Assembly: GCA_017552845.1 (NCBI GenBank)
Contig: JAFZOE010000100.1
Location: forward strand, 1 to 6,922
Direction: 5' to 3'
From: Clostridia bacterium
Lineage (GTDB): Bacteria; Bacillota; Clostridia; Oscillospirales; Acutalibacteraceae
Length of the DNA: 6,922 nucleotides
Shown: positions 1 through 5,900 of the stretch, piece after piece
Layout of the letters: each line of letters begins with the position of its first letter
How positions within the stretch are numbered: the first letter of the stretch is position 1
Program-made: the position numbers and the translations under genes
Notes under the pieces: model-generated
Database searches by the model: none
What the model saw: the letters and a program-made list of their open reading frames with translations, nothing else
What the model was told of the DNA's origin: nothing

Positions 1-1
1 C

Positions 2-367
2 TATCAGTTCTGCCATTTCATCGACTGCAGCAAGTCATATACAGAGCATCTCGATGATGTCGCGAAGGAATATGAGCGCATCCGCACAGAATATGATGTT
101 CCTTATTATCCGCATGTTTCAATCGGCTGGGATAACAACCCGCGCTACACCTTCTTCAAAGGCCCGATTCTCAGAGGCAACGAGCCCGAAAACGTAAAGA
201 AGGGCTTTGAACTCGCGAAGGAATACGCCGATAAATATAACGAAATCCCGCTCGTGACGATAAACTCCTGGAACGAGTGGACCGAGATGAGCTACCTTGA
301 GCCCGATGATGTCTACGGCTACGGCTACCTCGACGCCGTGCGCGACACATTCGGAGCAGGGGAATAA
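2..367 (+). CDS. GH99-like / WbsX-type domain protein, C-terminal part
   Basis: This is the last 121 codons of a plus-strand gene whose start lies left of the window; the frame is open from base 2 to a TAA at 365-367. The visible protein contains SIGWDNNPRY, then KGPILRGNEP, then the segment PLVTINSWNEWTEMSYLEPD followed by YGYGYLDAV. A tryptophan/asparagine/glutamate-rich NxWNEWxExxYLEPD block followed by a YGYxYL tail is typical of the glycoside hydrolase family 99-like domain found in WbsX-type glycan biosynthesis proteins and in related hydrolases. The known family role is glycan cleavage or polysaccharide/O-antigen assembly; which applies here cannot be decided from the C-terminus. No C-terminal anchor or repeat is visible. 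The gene ends in a hairpin shared with the convergent ATPase gene. Confidence is good for the domain and low for the reaction. Confidence 0.8.
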   Translation, partial: YQFCHFIDCSKSYTEHLDDVAKEYERIRTEYDVPYYPHVSIGWDNNPRYTFFKGPILRGNEPENVKKGFELAKEYADKYNEIPLVTINSWNEWTEMSYLEPDDVYGYGYLDAVRDTFGAGE

Positions 368-386
368 ACAGAATAACGCAAAAGCA

Positions 387-420
387 AAGCCGCAGGAAAA
401 ACCTGCGGCTTGTTTGTATT
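387..420. terminator. Bidirectional intrinsic terminator between convergent genes
   Basis: A perfect 10-bp stem has left arm AAGCCGCAGG at 387-396, loop AAAAA at 397-401 and right arm CCTGCGGCTT at 402-411. On the plus strand it is followed by the T-rich stretch TGTTTGTATTT. On the minus strand the bases beyond the stem read as TTTGCTTTTGCG, also T-rich. It lies 20 bases after the stop of the GH99-like gene and 20 bases beyond the stop of the ATPase gene, so it probably terminates both. Confidence 0.85.
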
Positions 421-431
421 TATGATTGTTA

Positions 432-2132
432 TTACTCTTCCATCGAAACCTTGAGCAGCTCTCTGATTGAGGTCGTGCCCTCGATAACATACTGCGCGGC
501 TGACATTCTCAGCGTATGCATGCCTTCCTCGAGAGCGGCGGCCTTGAGCGTTTCGGTGTTGGATTTGATTGTAATCAGGTGCTTGAGGTTCGGGCTCATT
601 TCCATGATTTCATAAACACCGGTTCGTCCGAAGAAGCCCGTCTCGTTGCACATTGAGCATCCGCCCGGCTCATAAATTGTGAGCGGCTCGTCAACGGGAT
701 ACTTGAGCAGCTCTTTTTCGTCTTTGGTTGCCTCTCTGGGCTTCTTGCATTTCGGGCAGAGCTTACGGATAAGTCTCTGAGCCAGAACGCCGACGACGGA
801 GTCCGCGATAAGGAAGGATTCAACGCCCATATCCAGAAGACGGGTGATGGTCGCTGCCGATGAGTTCGTATGGAGCGTGCTTACAACAAGGTGGCCCGTG
901 ATCGAGGCCTGAACTGCGATTGAAGCGGTCTCGTAGTCACGGATCTCACCGATCATGATAATATCGGGGTCCTGACGGAGGATGGAACGAAGGGCTGAAG
1001 CGAAGGTAAGTCCGGCCTTGACATTAACCTGAACCTGGTTGATACCGCTGATGTTCGCTTCGACGGGGTCCTCAACCGTGATGATGTTAACCGCTTCATC
1101 GTTAAGAGCCGAAAGCGCGGTGTAAAGGGTGGTCGATTTACCGGAACCGGTGGGGCCGGTAACGAGGATGATGCCGTTCGGGTTTGAAAGAATATGGTCG
1201 AATCTCGTCAGCTCATGCTCTCTCATACCGAGCTGAGCCTTCGTTCTGGTAAGAGCGACCGTGGATGCAATTCTCATAACGACCTTCTCGCCGTATGAGG
1301 TGGGAAGTATGGATACACGGACGTCGTATTCGGAGTGGTCAACTTCGATCGTGATACGGCCGTCCTGAGGTTTACGTTTTTCCGAAATATCCATGCCGCC
1401 CATAATCTTGAGACGCGTTACCATAACGGGGAGCATGCTTATATCGTAAGCCATGATTCTGACGAGCGAGCCGTCGATACGGAAACGGACGACGACTTCG
1501 GTCTCGTGCGCGTCGATATGAATATCCGAAGCTCTCTTACGGACCGCCTGCTCGAAAATCGAGCGGACGAGCTGAACGACGGGGGAGTTCTCGAGTTCGC
1601 TGTCGCTCTTTTCTTTCGCGGCTTCCTGGGCGGCGAGTTTGCTCTCGCGCTCCTTGGTGAATTTATCAACCGCGGCCTGAGCTTCCTGTGAGCCGTAGTA
1701 TTTATCGAGAACGGAGTTGATGTCGCCGGCGGTCGCGATTCTCGGCTCGATCATGCAGCCGGTGATAAGCGAAATATCATCCTGCGCGTCCATATCGAGC
1801 GGGTTTGCCATCGCGAGAACGAGCACCGAGTTATTCTCGTCGGCGTATTCAAGCGGGCAGACTATATGCTGCCTGAGGACCTTGCCGGGAACGAGCGAGA
1901 CTATCTCGGGCGGCAGCGAATGACCGCGCAGCTCCATATAGGGGATGCCCATGATTTTGCTCTGCGCCTGCGCCACGTCAACCGCGTTGCACGCCTTCGT
2001 TTCAACGAGAGCAATAATCAGCGGGGTGCCGTTCTTTTCCTGCTCGGCGATTGCCGCGTCAAGTTTTTCCTGAGTGAGTTTGCCTTCTTTTATCAGGTAT
2101 TCGCCCAATGAAATGTTTTCTCTGTTAGCCAT
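432..2132 (-). CDS. GspE/PilB-family type II secretion / type IV pilus assembly ATPase
   Basis: This encodes a 566-residue cytoplasmic hexameric ATPase of the kind that powers polymerisation of type IV pili or type II pseudopili. Residues about 5-150 form an MshEN/GspE_N-type domain starting SLGEYLIKEG. A variable linker rich in Lys, Glu and Ala follows at about 155-180. The N2 region carries ASDIHID at 201-207. The RecA-like core has Walker A GPTGSGKST (326-334, Lys332), the EDPVE Asp-box from Glu354, Walker B DPDIIMIGEIRD (388-399, Glu396) and the His-box with His414 and His421. The CPKC (459-462) and CSMC (492-495) pairs form the zinc tetracysteine that marks assembly ATPases and is absent from PilT retraction motors. 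The length is normal for PilB/GspE. I chose the ATG at 2132 because it follows GTGAGG by a six-base spacer; a start at 2174 would lie inside the promoter. No pilin, PilC or PilT gene is visible nearby. Family certainty is very high; pilus versus secretion role is undecided. Confidence 0.96.
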   Translation of the reverse strand: MANRENISLGEYLIKEGKLTQEKLDAAIAEQEKNGTPLIIALVETKACNAVDVAQAQSKIMGIPYMELRGHSLPPEIVSLVPGKVLRQHIVCPLEYADENNSVLVLAMANPLDMDAQDDISLITGCMIEPRIATAGDINSVLDKYYGSQEAQAAVDKFTKERESKLAAQEAAKEKSDSELENSPVVQLVRSIFEQAVRKRASDIHIDAHETEVVVRFRIDGSLVRIMAYDISMLPVMVTRLKIMGGMDISEKRKPQDGRITIEVDHSEYDVRVSILPTSYGEKVVMRIASTVALTRTKAQLGMREHELTRFDHILSNPNGIILVTGPTGSGKSTTLYTALSALNDEAVNIITVEDPVEANISGINQVQVNVKAGLTFASALRSILRQDPDIIMIGEIRDYETASIAVQASITGHLVVSTLHTNSSAATITRLLDMGVESFLIADSVVGVLAQRLIRKLCPKCKKPREATKDEKELLKYPVDEPLTIYEPGGCSMCNETGFFGRTGVYEIMEMSPNLKHLITIKSNTETLKAAALEEGMHTLRMSAAQYVIEGTTSIRELLKVSMEE

Positions 2133-2136
2133 AATG

Positions 2137-2144
2137 AACCTCAC
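2137..2144 (-). promoter_or_regulatory. Ribosome binding site fixing the ATPase start
   Basis: On the minus strand this reads GTGAGGTT, with GAGG at 2142-2139 and six bases before the ATG at 2132. The in-frame ATG at 2174 has only ACACCTTAAA before it, with no purine-rich site, so this site selects the 566-residue product over a 580-residue one. Confidence 0.8.
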
Positions 2145-2162
2145 TTTAATTGCATTTAATTT

Positions 2163-2191
2163 ATTATCCTTCATTTTAAGGTGTATGTCAA
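2163..2191 (-). promoter_or_regulatory. Sigma-70/SigA-type promoter for the ATPase gene
   Basis: Read on the minus strand, a perfect -35 box TTGACA (2191-2186) is followed by exactly 17 bases and a -10 box GATAAT (2168-2163), one mismatch from TATAAT. The DNA upstream (about 2192-2230) is strongly A/T-rich, as expected for an UP-like region. Transcription should start near 2156, giving a leader of about 24 bases before the ATG at 2132. The alternative ATG at 2174 lies within the spacer and would not be transcribed from here. Confidence 0.82.
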
Positions 2192-2235
2192 TAATTATTT
2201 GATAATTTGACTAAAAAGAAAAAAATAATTGCGGG

Positions 2236-2249
2236 AATTTATATAAATT
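2236..2249. repeat. 14-bp perfect AT palindrome in the divergent promoter region
   Basis: AATTTATATAAATT is a perfect inverted repeat centred 11-12 bases upstream of the plus-strand -35 box. The position would suit an operator or activator site for the transporter promoter, or a site acting on both divergent promoters. The surrounding DNA is so AT-rich that chance is a real alternative, and no regulator gene is present to match it to. Confidence 0.3.
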
Positions 2250-2260
2250 GCTCAAAAATG

Positions 2261-2289
2261 TTGATTTTTTCTATATTATGATATATTAT
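2261..2289 (+). promoter_or_regulatory. Probable sigma-70/SigA-type promoter for the transporter gene
   Basis: TTGATT at 2261-2266 matches four of six -35 consensus bases. It is followed by a 17-base spacer and TATTAT at 2284-2289, five of six for a -10 box. A start near 2296 would leave a leader of about 25 bases before the TTG codon. Because the stretch is very AT-rich, other -10-like hexamers overlap and the exact choice is uncertain. Confidence 0.55.
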
Positions 2290-2306
2290 AAATAAGATAT
2301 GTTTTC

Positions 2307-2313
2307 GGGAGGA
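2307..2313 (+). promoter_or_regulatory. Ribosome binding site for the TTG-initiated transporter gene
   Basis: GGGAGGA ends seven bases before the TTG at 2321, an ideal distance. No in-frame ATG or GTG sits at a suitable distance: the first GTG, at 2330, would be 16 bases away. This site is therefore the main reason to accept TTG as the initiator. Confidence 0.75.
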
Positions 2314-2320
2314 ATCTGAT

Positions 2321-4618
2321 TTGGTTTCTGTGCAGAATATTAAAGATAAAATCTCCGATGTGGTGGTTTACTGGAATAAGCCGCTCAAGGGCAGATATAT
2401 GCCTTTCAGGGAGATTACGGCCTATTCGGTCGGCGGCATAGGCGTCTATTTCATCAAGATGATTGCGACCACTATCATCATCAGCGCCACCAATGTCGTG
2501 CTTTCAAATGTGACGGGCATTCCGCCGAAGCACCTGCTTATTATTCAATATCTGATTACGCTCATCGGCATCCCGCAGACTGCGCTCAAGGCGCATATGA
2601 TTGACGGGTTGCGTATGAAATCGGGCAAATACAAGCCCTGGGTGCTCGGCATGGGCATCCCGACCGTCATCCTCTGCCTGCTCGTCGTTTTCACGCCTTA
2701 TAAGAGCATGCCGAAGGTATGGGTATATATAATCACGATTATTTACAGCATCTGCCTCAATTTCACCTACTGGTTCTTTGAGGAGGCTTACGAAAACCTC
2801 ATTTTCCTGCTTTCCCCGAATACGCAGGAGAGGGCGGATGTCTCCGCAATCAAGTCGGTCACCTATTCACTCGCTCCGACCATCTATATGCCCCTGATTC
2901 CTCTCATGGTCAAGCTCATGAAGACCGACGATATGTATGATATCAGGATTTATCAGGTTCTCTTCCCGATTATTTCCGTCATCGGCGTCGCTATGAGTAT
3001 TCTCGTTTTCGCGAATACGAAGGAAAAACTCGTCCAGGCAAAGACGCATGTTGTCCAGATCGGCTTCTTTGACGCTATCAAGGCGGTCGCCAAGAATAAG
3101 TATTTCTGGATTATCTCGCTCGCGACCTGGGTCGGCTTCCTCGAGGGAGCCATGGGCTATATCCTCGCCTGGCTCTATAACTACGGCAAGCTCTGCACCG
3201 ACGGCCAGTATGCCTTCATCACTCTTGTCTACGGCAACGCCTCTCTCTGGGGAATGATTGCCGCGCCCTTCTGCATCAAACGCTGGGGCAAGAAGTGGAC
3301 AATGATTGTCACCAACCTTTTCAATATTCTTTTCATCGCCTGCTTGTATCCGGCGGTCAGCCTGCATGTGAATTTCCCGCAGCTGTGTATCTGGATAGTG
3401 CTTGTGTTCCTGTGGCTCAACGCGCTCATGAATTCCTTCGCCGTTATCCTGACTCCCGCCGTCAACGCGGATATAAGGGACTATCAGCATTTCATAACCG
3501 GCGAGCGGATTGACGGCATGTTCGCCGCGGTAGGCCTGATTACAAGCTTTATCACCATGGCGACGAATTCCGTAATTCCGCTTATTTTCGATAAATACGG
3601 CATCAACGAGCATAACGGCTACGAAAACGCCTTCGATATCCTTGGCAGAGAGCCGGATACGCTCTACGCGCTGATAAACCTGCTTATTATCCTCTCGGTC
3701 GTCGGCGCGGCGTTCAACGTCATTCCCTATTTCTTCTATGACCTCTCCGAAAAGAAACAGCGCGGCATGATTGCTATCCTCAAAATCCGCGCAATGTTTG
3801 AGGACTTCGGCAACGGACTTCTCAGCGATTCCGAAATCATCGAGGGCGTCGAGGTAATGCGCGCCGCCGAGGAGAATTATTCCAAAGAGCCCGCTCTTCC
3901 CGATAAATCCCTTCCGCGCAGGGAGCGCAGGGCAGTTATGCTTCAGAATGAAGAGATTGAAATCGCACAGATGGTTAAAGCGGAATTTAATAAATTCTCC
4001 ACCGAAGAGTTCAAGATTAAATGCGATATGGCCCGGCAGACTGTTGACGCGGGCCTCGAGGGCATCCTTGCTTTTGACGAGAGAAAAATCGCCGAGGCGA
4101 GAGTCCTGCCGACCGGCACCGAAACCGAGAAGGCAATCCGCAAATATTCGCTTGAATCCGCGAAACAGATGCGCACGAGCACGCGCACGATAAACAGAAG
4201 ATACAGCGGCGTTATTCCCGAATTCGACGAGAGCGTATTCGATACTCTCTTTGCCGCCGAGGAAGAAAACGACGAGGCTCAGAGAAAGCTCTATGAGGAG
4301 CTTGACTCCGCTCCGTCCGCCGAAAAAGAGGCTCTCAAGGTTGAGATTGCAAAGCTCAGGAAAGAGGGCAGGAAAATCAATTCCGATATCCGCAAGGCCT
4401 CCAAGGAAAGCTCTGTCTATAACAGAGTCATCAAGCCCTACGCCTCCGCCGAGAAGCTTCTCAAGCAGCGCGAGGACTATACGCATTACGCCGAGATAGA
4501 GGCCATGTATGACGGCGCGAAACAGCGCGTAGCCGAGGAGGAGGAGCGCTCCGCCCGCGAGGCCAGGGCCGAAGCCGAGCTGAAGCGCCTCGACAGAGAA
4601 AACAGAAAGAAGAAGTAA
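2321..4618 (+). CDS. MFS/GPH (MelB-like) sugar transporter with long charged C-terminal tail
   Basis: This encodes a 765-residue inner-membrane protein starting at TTG after GGGAGGA. About twelve hydrophobic segments lie at roughly residues 32-58, 69-88, 105-124, 131-155, 180-200, 208-232, 260-285, 297-315, 329-350, 356-380, 400-420 and 447-472. Two family signatures place it in the MFS_2 / glycoside-pentoside-hexuronide group: GKYKPWVL after helix 2, like the GKFKPWIL of MelB, and ADIRDYQHFITGERIDGMF at 383-401. The known family role is cation-coupled uptake of sugars or glycosides. Residues about 474-765 form an unusually long hydrophilic tail; 651-700 and 738-765 are Glu/Lys/Arg-rich and look coiled-coil, ending in RKKK. 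Ordinary members have about 450-500 residues. By hand alignment two cation-binding Asp residues are missing in helix 2. The gene is the first of a rightward run that includes the MBL-fold hydrolase. The substrate is unknown. Confidence 0.85.
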   Translation: MVSVQNIKDKISDVVVYWNKPLKGRYMPFREITAYSVGGIGVYFIKMIATTIIISATNVVLSNVTGIPPKHLLIIQYLITLIGIPQTALKAHMIDGLRMKSGKYKPWVLGMGIPTVILCLLVVFTPYKSMPKVWVYIITIIYSICLNFTYWFFEEAYENLIFLLSPNTQERADVSAIKSVTYSLAPTIYMPLIPLMVKLMKTDDMYDIRIYQVLFPIISVIGVAMSILVFANTKEKLVQAKTHVVQIGFFDAIKAVAKNKYFWIISLATWVGFLEGAMGYILAWLYNYGKLCTDGQYAFITLVYGNASLWGMIAAPFCIKRWGKKWTMIVTNLFNILFIACLYPAVSLHVNFPQLCIWIVLVFLWLNALMNSFAVILTPAVNADIRDYQHFITGERIDGMFAAVGLITSFITMATNSVIPLIFDKYGINEHNGYENAFDILGREPDTLYALINLLIILSVVGAAFNVIPYFFYDLSEKKQRGMIAILKIRAMFEDFGNGLLSDSEIIEGVEVMRAAEENYSKEPALPDKSLPRRERRAVMLQNEEIEIAQMVKAEFNKFSTEEFKIKCDMARQTVDAGLEGILAFDERKIAEARVLPTGTETEKAIRKYSLESAKQMRTSTRTINRRYSGVIPEFDESVFDTLFAAEEENDEAQRKLYEELDSAPSAEKEALKVEIAKLRKEGRKINSDIRKASKESSVYNRVIKPYASAEKLLKQREDYTHYAEIEAMYDGAKQRVAEEEERSAREARAEAELKRLDRENRKKK

Positions 4619-4625
4619 AGCAACG

Positions 4626-4648
4626 CCCCGCAGGTCCGCCCTGCGGGG
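4626..4648 (+). terminator. Intergenic GC-rich hairpin, weak or partial terminator
   Basis: A perfect 9-bp stem has arms CCCCGCAGG at 4626-4634 and CCTGCGGGG at 4640-4648, with loop TCCGC. The bases after it (ATTAAATACAG) do not form a T tract, so it is not a textbook intrinsic terminator. Sitting eight bases after the transporter stop and about 30 before the hydrolase start, it could terminate inefficiently, protect the upstream mRNA from 3' decay, or set unequal expression of the two genes. Confidence 0.55.
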
Positions 4649-4679
4649 ATTAAATACAGATATCAGTGAGGAAATTGCC

Positions 4680-5519
4680 ATGTTTTTAAGATACGGTAAA
4701 TCGAAGCTCAGGAAGGGCGTCACCAAGATAGGTGACGGAATAGTCAACGAGTTCCTGATTGAGGGGAGCGACAGGGCCGTTCTCTTTGATACGGGGCTTG
4801 ATATTATCGATATAAAGAAATATGTAGCGAAGCTTACAAAAAAAGAGCTCGTTGTTGTCAATTCCCATTTTCATCCCGACCACGCGAACGGCAACCATCA
4901 TTTTGAGAAGGTTCATATCGGCGAAAAGGATATGCCGACCTTCACGACCGCAGATGTATATTTTCAGCTGGTCGAGGATATAGTCACGGCGACTCTCGAG
5001 AGATACCCGAAGGCGAAAAAGCTCATGCCGCTGGTCGATAAGCTGATTATGACCAAGAAGGGGAATACCGAGTATATTCCGCTCAAAGACGGCGACGAAA
5101 TCGACCTGGGCGACAAGAAGCTTATAGTCAAAGACTTTCCGGGCCACACTCCCGGCTCAATCACTCTGCTCGACCCCGCGCTTAAATTCATCTATGCGGG
5201 CGATGCGAGCGATATTGATATCTGGATGTTTACAAATCCGGACTGCAGCCTGCATACTTACGCCGAAACGGGCCGCAGATACTATAATGAAGTGAAAGAA
5301 CTCGGCTATACCAAATACCGCGGGGCGCATATGCCGATAACCCACAGCATTTCGTTCATGCGCGATTACGCCGAGTGGATTGATAAACTCACGCCCGAAA
5401 AGGCACTGATGAAATTCAACACGCCGGGCGGAAAAAGCAAGCTCTGCATTGCGGTTGCCCCGAGCGCAAAGCATATTCTTTTCACCTCCGTTTACTGGGC
5501 TCACCAGTGCGAGAGGTGA
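4680..5519 (+). CDS. Metallo-beta-lactamase-fold hydrolase
   Basis: This 279-residue soluble protein has the MBL metal site. The HxHxDH box HFHPDH gives His63, His65, Asp67 and His68 inside NSHFHPDHANG. His156 lies in PGHTPGSITLLD, Asp175 in YAGDASD, and His217 or His222 in GAHMPITHS. These fit a two-metal site binding zinc or iron. The N-terminus begins with beta strands leading to VLFDTG. The full box with GHTPGS matches the broad hydrolase branch (glyoxalase II-like, lactonase-like and phosphodiesterase-like enzymes), not classical antibiotic resistance enzymes; the substrate cannot be read from sequence. No signal peptide is visible. The ATG follows GTGAGGA by seven bases. The last part (KLCIAVAPSAKHILFTSVYW) is in frame, and I see no clear frameshift. 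The gene is 61 bases after the transporter, so it may be co-transcribed despite the hairpin between them. Confidence 0.9.
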   Translation: MFLRYGKSKLRKGVTKIGDGIVNEFLIEGSDRAVLFDTGLDIIDIKKYVAKLTKKELVVVNSHFHPDHANGNHHFEKVHIGEKDMPTFTTADVYFQLVEDIVTATLERYPKAKKLMPLVDKLIMTKKGNTEYIPLKDGDEIDLGDKKLIVKDFPGHTPGSITLLDPALKFIYAGDASDIDIWMFTNPDCSLHTYAETGRRYYNEVKELGYTKYRGAHMPITHSISFMRDYAEWIDKLTPEKALMKFNTPGGKSKLCIAVAPSAKHILFTSVYWAHQCER

Positions 5520-5564
5520 ATTCCGTTTGCGGAATGCTCTTTACTGAAAGAATAATACAAATCG
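5520..5564 (+). repeat. Leader repeat copy A (hairpin plus 19-bp box)
   Basis: Directly after the hydrolase stop, ATTCCG (5520-5525) pairs with CGGAAT (5530-5535) across a TTTG loop. Ten bases later comes the 19-bp box GAAAGAATAATACAAATCG (5546-5564), which is repeated exactly at 5929-5947. Eight bases further is the AGGAGG of the small unknown gene. The box includes TAATAC, which resembles a -10 element, but no convincing -35 lies at 16-18 bases upstream. Confidence 0.8.
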
Positions 5565-5571
5565 GGATTTT

Positions 5572-5578
5572 AGGAGGT
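5572..5578 (+). promoter_or_regulatory. Consensus ribosome binding site for the small unknown gene
   Basis: AGGAGGT, a full match to the anti-16S consensus, ends six bases before the ATG at 5585. It fixes that ATG as the start. An in-frame ATG at 5507 lies within the end of the hydrolase gene and would translate the leader repeat. Confidence 0.8.
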
Positions 5579-5584
5579 AATTAT

Positions 5585-5896
5585 ATGGAACGAGTTGGAT
5601 TGGATAACGAGTGCAAAAAGCTCAAACAGATTATATGTGGTTTGGAAACAGGAAAAATAGAATATGAGATAGAGAATGATAAATATTCTATAGAAGAAGC
5701 AATTGATTATCTCCAAGGATTTCTGAATGAACTTTGTGAACTGAACAACCAAATTGTTAAGCAGGGAAATACACCTGAACTACTTGAAATGGTCCATAAA
5801 AAATACACTGAATTATGGCTCTTTGGAGTTTATTTCTGTATCGAGGATCTTCCGGTTGTAGTTGGAGGATTGCTTTACTATCCTAACAACAACTAG
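5585..5896 (+). CDS. Small AT-rich protein of unknown function (103 aa)
   Basis: I do not recognise this protein. It begins MERVGLDNECKKLKQ and ends GLLYYPNNN. The first two thirds are charged and probably helical, with an acidic stretch around ETGKIEYEIENDKYSIEEA. The last third is hydrophobic and aromatic (ELWLFGVYFCIEDLPVVVGG) but is broken by acidic residues and a proline, so it looks like a folded core more than a membrane helix. It has no signal peptide and no recognised catalytic motif. The start follows a perfect AGGAGG. Base composition differs from its neighbours: a hand count of 5641-5880 gives about one third G+C, against about 55% for a sample line of the preceding hydrolase. It is flanked by two copies of a leader repeat, which suggests it was inserted as a unit. 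A small immunity, antitoxin or accessory protein is possible but unsupported. That it is a real gene is fairly secure; its role is unknown. Confidence 0.75.
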   Translation: MERVGLDNECKKLKQIICGLETGKIEYEIENDKYSIEEAIDYLQGFLNELCELNNQIVKQGNTPELLEMVHKKYTELWLFGVYFCIEDLPVVVGGLLYYPNNN

Positions 5897-5900
5897 ATAT

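Noticed and set aside
119..490. A 123-codon minus-strand frame over the end of the GH99-like gene and the terminator
   Set aside because: It runs through the terminator hairpin and is antisense to clear GH99-like coding; its translation shows no domain.
1335..1691. Plus-strand open frames of 68-118 codons within the ATPase gene (also 1717-1923 and 1866-2111)
   Set aside because: They are antisense shadows of a well-recognised ATPase and have no convincing ribosome binding site or domain.
2141..2155. A four-codon minus-strand leader frame (MQLK) ending within the ATPase ribosome binding site
   Set aside because: Its ATG falls almost at the predicted transcript start, has no binding site of its own and is too short to support beyond chance.
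2867..4861. A 664-codon open frame on the minus strand, opposite most of the transporter gene
   Set aside because: Its codons are exact complements of the transporter's codons, so it stays open simply because the transporter avoids TTA, CTA and TCA there. The product has no family features, and the plus-strand transporter is clearly the real gene.
4686..5147. A 153-codon minus-strand frame opposite the hydrolase gene
   Set aside because: It is antisense to the HxHxDH-containing frame, has no recognisable product and no supporting signals.
4680..5519. Calling the MBL-fold protein a beta-lactamase or resistance gene
   Set aside because: No signal peptide is seen, and the full HxHxDH box with GHTPGS matches the general hydrolase branch; nothing points to antibiotic hydrolysis.
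5507..5584. An in-frame upstream extension of the small unknown gene, overlapping the hydrolase stop
   Set aside because: It would translate the leader repeat and skip the perfect AGGAGG site before 5585; the first 26 residues look like non-coding sequence.
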